Shown here: positions 5,177-6,376 of the stretch, one piece after another | Layout: every line of letters starts with the position of its first letter | Numbering within the stretch: position 1 is the first letter of the stretch | From: Lachnospiraceae bacterium | Lineage (GTDB): Bacteria > Bacillota > Clostridia > Lachnospirales > Lachnospiraceae | Reading direction: 5' to 3' | Assembly (NCBI GenBank): GCA_017613225.1 | Contig: JAGAEH010000142.1 | Location: forward strand, 1 to 6,376 | DNA length: 6,376 nt | Made by a program: the position numbers and the translations under genes | The notes under the pieces: model-generated | What the model was told of the DNA's origin: nothing | Seen by the model: the letters and a program-made list of their open reading frames with translations, nothing else | Databases searched by the model: none

Positions 5177-5932
5177 CTATTCTTTTTTCTGCCCGTAGTA
5201 GGCGTTTTCCCCGTGCTTTCTGAGGTAATGCTTGTCCAGCAGTTCCTGCTGCATGCGGGGCAGCAGGGGATCCAGACCCATGGCGTGATAAGCCATGAAG
5301 GCCAGTTCTTCCAGCACCACCGCGTTGTGGACCGCATTGAAGGCGTCCGTTCCCCAGACAAAGGGCCCGTGGGAGTGGACCAGCACGCCGGGGACGGCAG
5401 CGGGATCGATCTCCCAGCCGGAGGCGCCGGCGGCGGAGTTGTGCCGGTAGCGCAAAGCGTCTTCCGGATCGATGCGGAAGGTTTCCACGATCACGTTTCC
5501 TGTCTCTTTTTCATATTCGCCTTGGATCTCCTCCGGCGTCATCTTGCGGGTGCAGGGGATGTCGCCGTAAAAGTAATCGGCGTGGGTGGTGCCCAGGGCA
5601 GGAATGCTCCGGCCGGCCTGGGCAAAGCTGGTGGCCCAGCGGGAGTGGGTGTGCACGATGCCGCCGCACTCCGGGAAGGCCCGGTACAGCACCAGGTGGG
5701 TGGGGGTATCGCTGGAGGGGCGGTAATCGCCCTCCACGACGTTCCCATCCAGATCCAGCACCACCATGTTGGCGGGGGACAGGGCTTCATAGGCCACCCC
5801 CGAGGGCTTGATCACCACCAGGCCGGTCTCCCGGTCGATGGCGGAGACGTTGCCCCAGGTGAAGGTGACGAGTCCGTATTTCGGCAGCTGCTGATTGGCA
5901 GCGCAGACGATCTCTTTTAGTTGGTCCAACAT
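5177..5932 (-). CDS. araD: L-ribulose-5-phosphate 4-epimerase
   Basis: With the start at 5932 the product is 251 residues, against 231 in E. coli AraD. It converts L-ribulose-5-phosphate to D-xylulose-5-phosphate using Zn2+, in the cytosol. Visible motifs are TWGNVSAID (25-33), KPSGV (42-46), SSDTPTH (73-79, D75), HTHS (zinc ligands H94 and H96), THADYFYG (116-123, acid D119), VHSHGPF (185-191, third ligand H188) and the tail YLRKHGENAYYGQ (236-248, catalytic Y246, as E. coli Y229). All key residues are present. About 18 extra residues lie between TF (151-152) and VPGV (180-183), bounded by an IDP repeat. GGAGG at 5938-5942 sits 5 bases from the ATG, fixing the start; a longer frame upstream is repeat sequence. 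It lies downstream of a sugar kinase in the same direction. Paralogous UlaF/SgbE-type epimerases are the main alternative. Confidence 0.95.
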   Translation of the reverse strand: MLDQLKEIVCAANQQLPKYGLVTFTWGNVSAIDRETGLVVIKPSGVAYEALSPANMVVLDLDGNVVEGDYRPSSDTPTHLVLYRAFPECGGIVHTHSRWATSFAQAGRSIPALGTTHADYFYGDIPCTRKMTPEEIQGEYEKETGNVIVETFRIDPEDALRYRHNSAAGASGWEIDPAAVPGVLVHSHGPFVWGTDAFNAVHNAVVLEELAFMAYHAMGLDPLLPRMQQELLDKHYLRKHGENAYYGQKKE

Positions 5933-5959
5933 ATCAACCTCCGGTACAGGGTTCAGCCT

Positions 5960-6083
5960 GTCATCCTGAGGAGCGAAGCGCCGAAGGATCCCTGAAGAGG
6001 ACATGGGATCCTTCGACTCGGCCTGCTTTGCAGGCTTCGCTCAGGATGACATAAGGAAGAGCGCACTTCGCTCAGGATGACAT
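5960..6083. repeat. Palindromic extragenic repeat (GTCATCCTGAG type) with a partial third copy
   Basis: The left arm 5960-5991 starts GTCATCCTGAG and ends CGAAGGATCC; the right arm 6006-6050 starts GGATCCTTCG and ends GCTCAGGATGAC. They are interrupted reverse complements. The right arm carries an extra small hairpin, GCCTGC-TTT-GCAGGC (6021-6035). A direct repeat of its last part, cttcgctcaggatgacat, occurs at 6035-6052 and 6066-6083, the second touching the kinase stop codon. I recall repeats of this GTCATCCTGAGCGAAGCGAAGGATC kind as common between genes in many bacteria; their mobility and role are unclear. Here it lies between two genes of one operon and would fold in the mRNA. Confidence 0.85.
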
Positions 6084-6376
6084 CAATACAGTTCCGTGGC
6101 CAGCCGTTCCAGCGGCAGGGCCTTTTTGTAGTTCTCCAGGAAGGCGGCGAAGCCTTCGACGTCGGAGGGATCCGCGCTCAGCGTAACGGTGTTGGCCTCC
6201 GCGAAGACCTTGTTGTCCAGGTAATCCTCCAGGGTCTCGCCTTCATCCTTCCACAGCAGGTAGGCGCACAGCAGGGCCATGCCGTAAGGGCCGCCTTCTC
6301 CGGCGGTCTCCATCACGGAGACGGGGGCGCCGACAGCGGCGGAGAGCAGTTTCTGGCCCACCACCGGGGTCTTGAA
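6083..6376 (-). CDS. FGGY-family carbohydrate kinase, C-terminal 97 residues (5' end outside window); probable L-ribulokinase
   Basis: The frame is open to the window end and closes with TGA at 6083-6085. It reads FKTPVVGQKLLSAAVGAPVS, then VMETAGEGGPYGMALLCAYL, and ends LERLATELY. From family knowledge, the GEGGPYGMALL region is the C-terminal part of FGGY kinases (COG1070, XylB-like), which phosphorylate sugars such as xylulose or ribulose with ATP. The ATP-binding and sugar-binding regions are outside the window, so the substrate cannot be read from sequence. The next gene in the same direction is araD, so L-ribulose is the most likely substrate (AraB role). Xylulokinase is the main alternative. 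The intergenic gap to araD is 150 bases, mostly repeat sequence. Confidence 0.82.
   Translation of the reverse strand, partial: FKTPVVGQKLLSAAVGAPVSVMETAGEGGPYGMALLCAYLLWKDEGETLEDYLDNKVFAEANTVTLSADPSDVEGFAAFLENYKKALPLERLATELY

Noticed and set aside
5213..5920. A 235-codon plus-strand open frame opposite araD
   Set aside because: It is antisense to a gene with all catalytic motifs, with Gly/Val/His-rich composition typical of a shadow frame in GC-rich sequence.
5933..6004. A 24-codon N-terminal extension of AraD from an ATG at 6004
   Set aside because: The added residues are translated from the extragenic repeat; the internal ATG at 5932 has GGAGG at the right distance and gives the known AraD N-terminus.
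5960..6083. A CRISPR array
   Set aside because: The copies are inverted or unevenly spaced, only two to three in number, with no uniform spacers and no cas genes.

Overview
The window looks like a piece of chromosome from a GC-rich clostridial Firmicute (Bacillota), probably gut-associated. This rests on the protein sequences (clostridial-type RhaA, RhaD, AraD and DUF1015), strong GGAGG ribosome binding sites, hairpin-plus-T terminators, and an extragenic repeat of the GTCATCCTGAG type. I cannot name a genus. No phage, transposase, CRISPR or toxin gene is visible.

Layout: (1) 1-995 (+) is the end of a rhamnose operon: the last 61 codons of L-rhamnose isomerase (rhaA) overlap rhamnulose-1-phosphate aldolase (rhaD). 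(2) 996-1500 is intergenic but rich in structure. It holds a copy of the tRNA-Ala 3' end fused to a chain of hairpins, a perfect 17-bp inverted repeat that acts as a terminator, the tRNA-Ala(GGC) gene on the minus strand, and two divergent promoters. (3) 1501-2421 (+) encodes a membrane-anchored zinc-ribbon protein of unknown function. It is followed by an inverted repeat, a promoter and a strong terminator packed into about 75 bases. (4) 2554-3828 (+) encodes a DUF1015 protein. (5) 3908-5097 (+) is a two-gene peroxide-defence unit, bcp-yaaA, joined by a 4-base GTGA overlap. (6) 5115-5149 is a bidirectional terminator between convergent units. (7) 5177-6376 (-) is a pentose operon: the 3' end of an FGGY sugar kinase, then araD (L-ribulose-5-phosphate 4-epimerase), separated by about 150 bases that contain a palindromic extragenic repeat.

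Functionally, the two flanks are catabolic. L-rhamnose is split to DHAP and lactaldehyde through RhaA and RhaD, and L-ribulose is phosphorylated and epimerised to D-xylulose-5-phosphate by the kinase and AraD. RhaD and AraD belong to the same class II aldolase/epimerase superfamily. The middle is housekeeping: a tRNA, peroxide defence and two uncharacterised proteins.

I see no convincing new biological system. The best leads are the tRNA-tail/hairpin repeat at 1098-1240, its similarity in design to the repeat at 5960-6083, an in-frame insertion in AraD bounded by 8-bp direct repeats, and the operator/promoter/terminator overlap before the DUF1015 gene.
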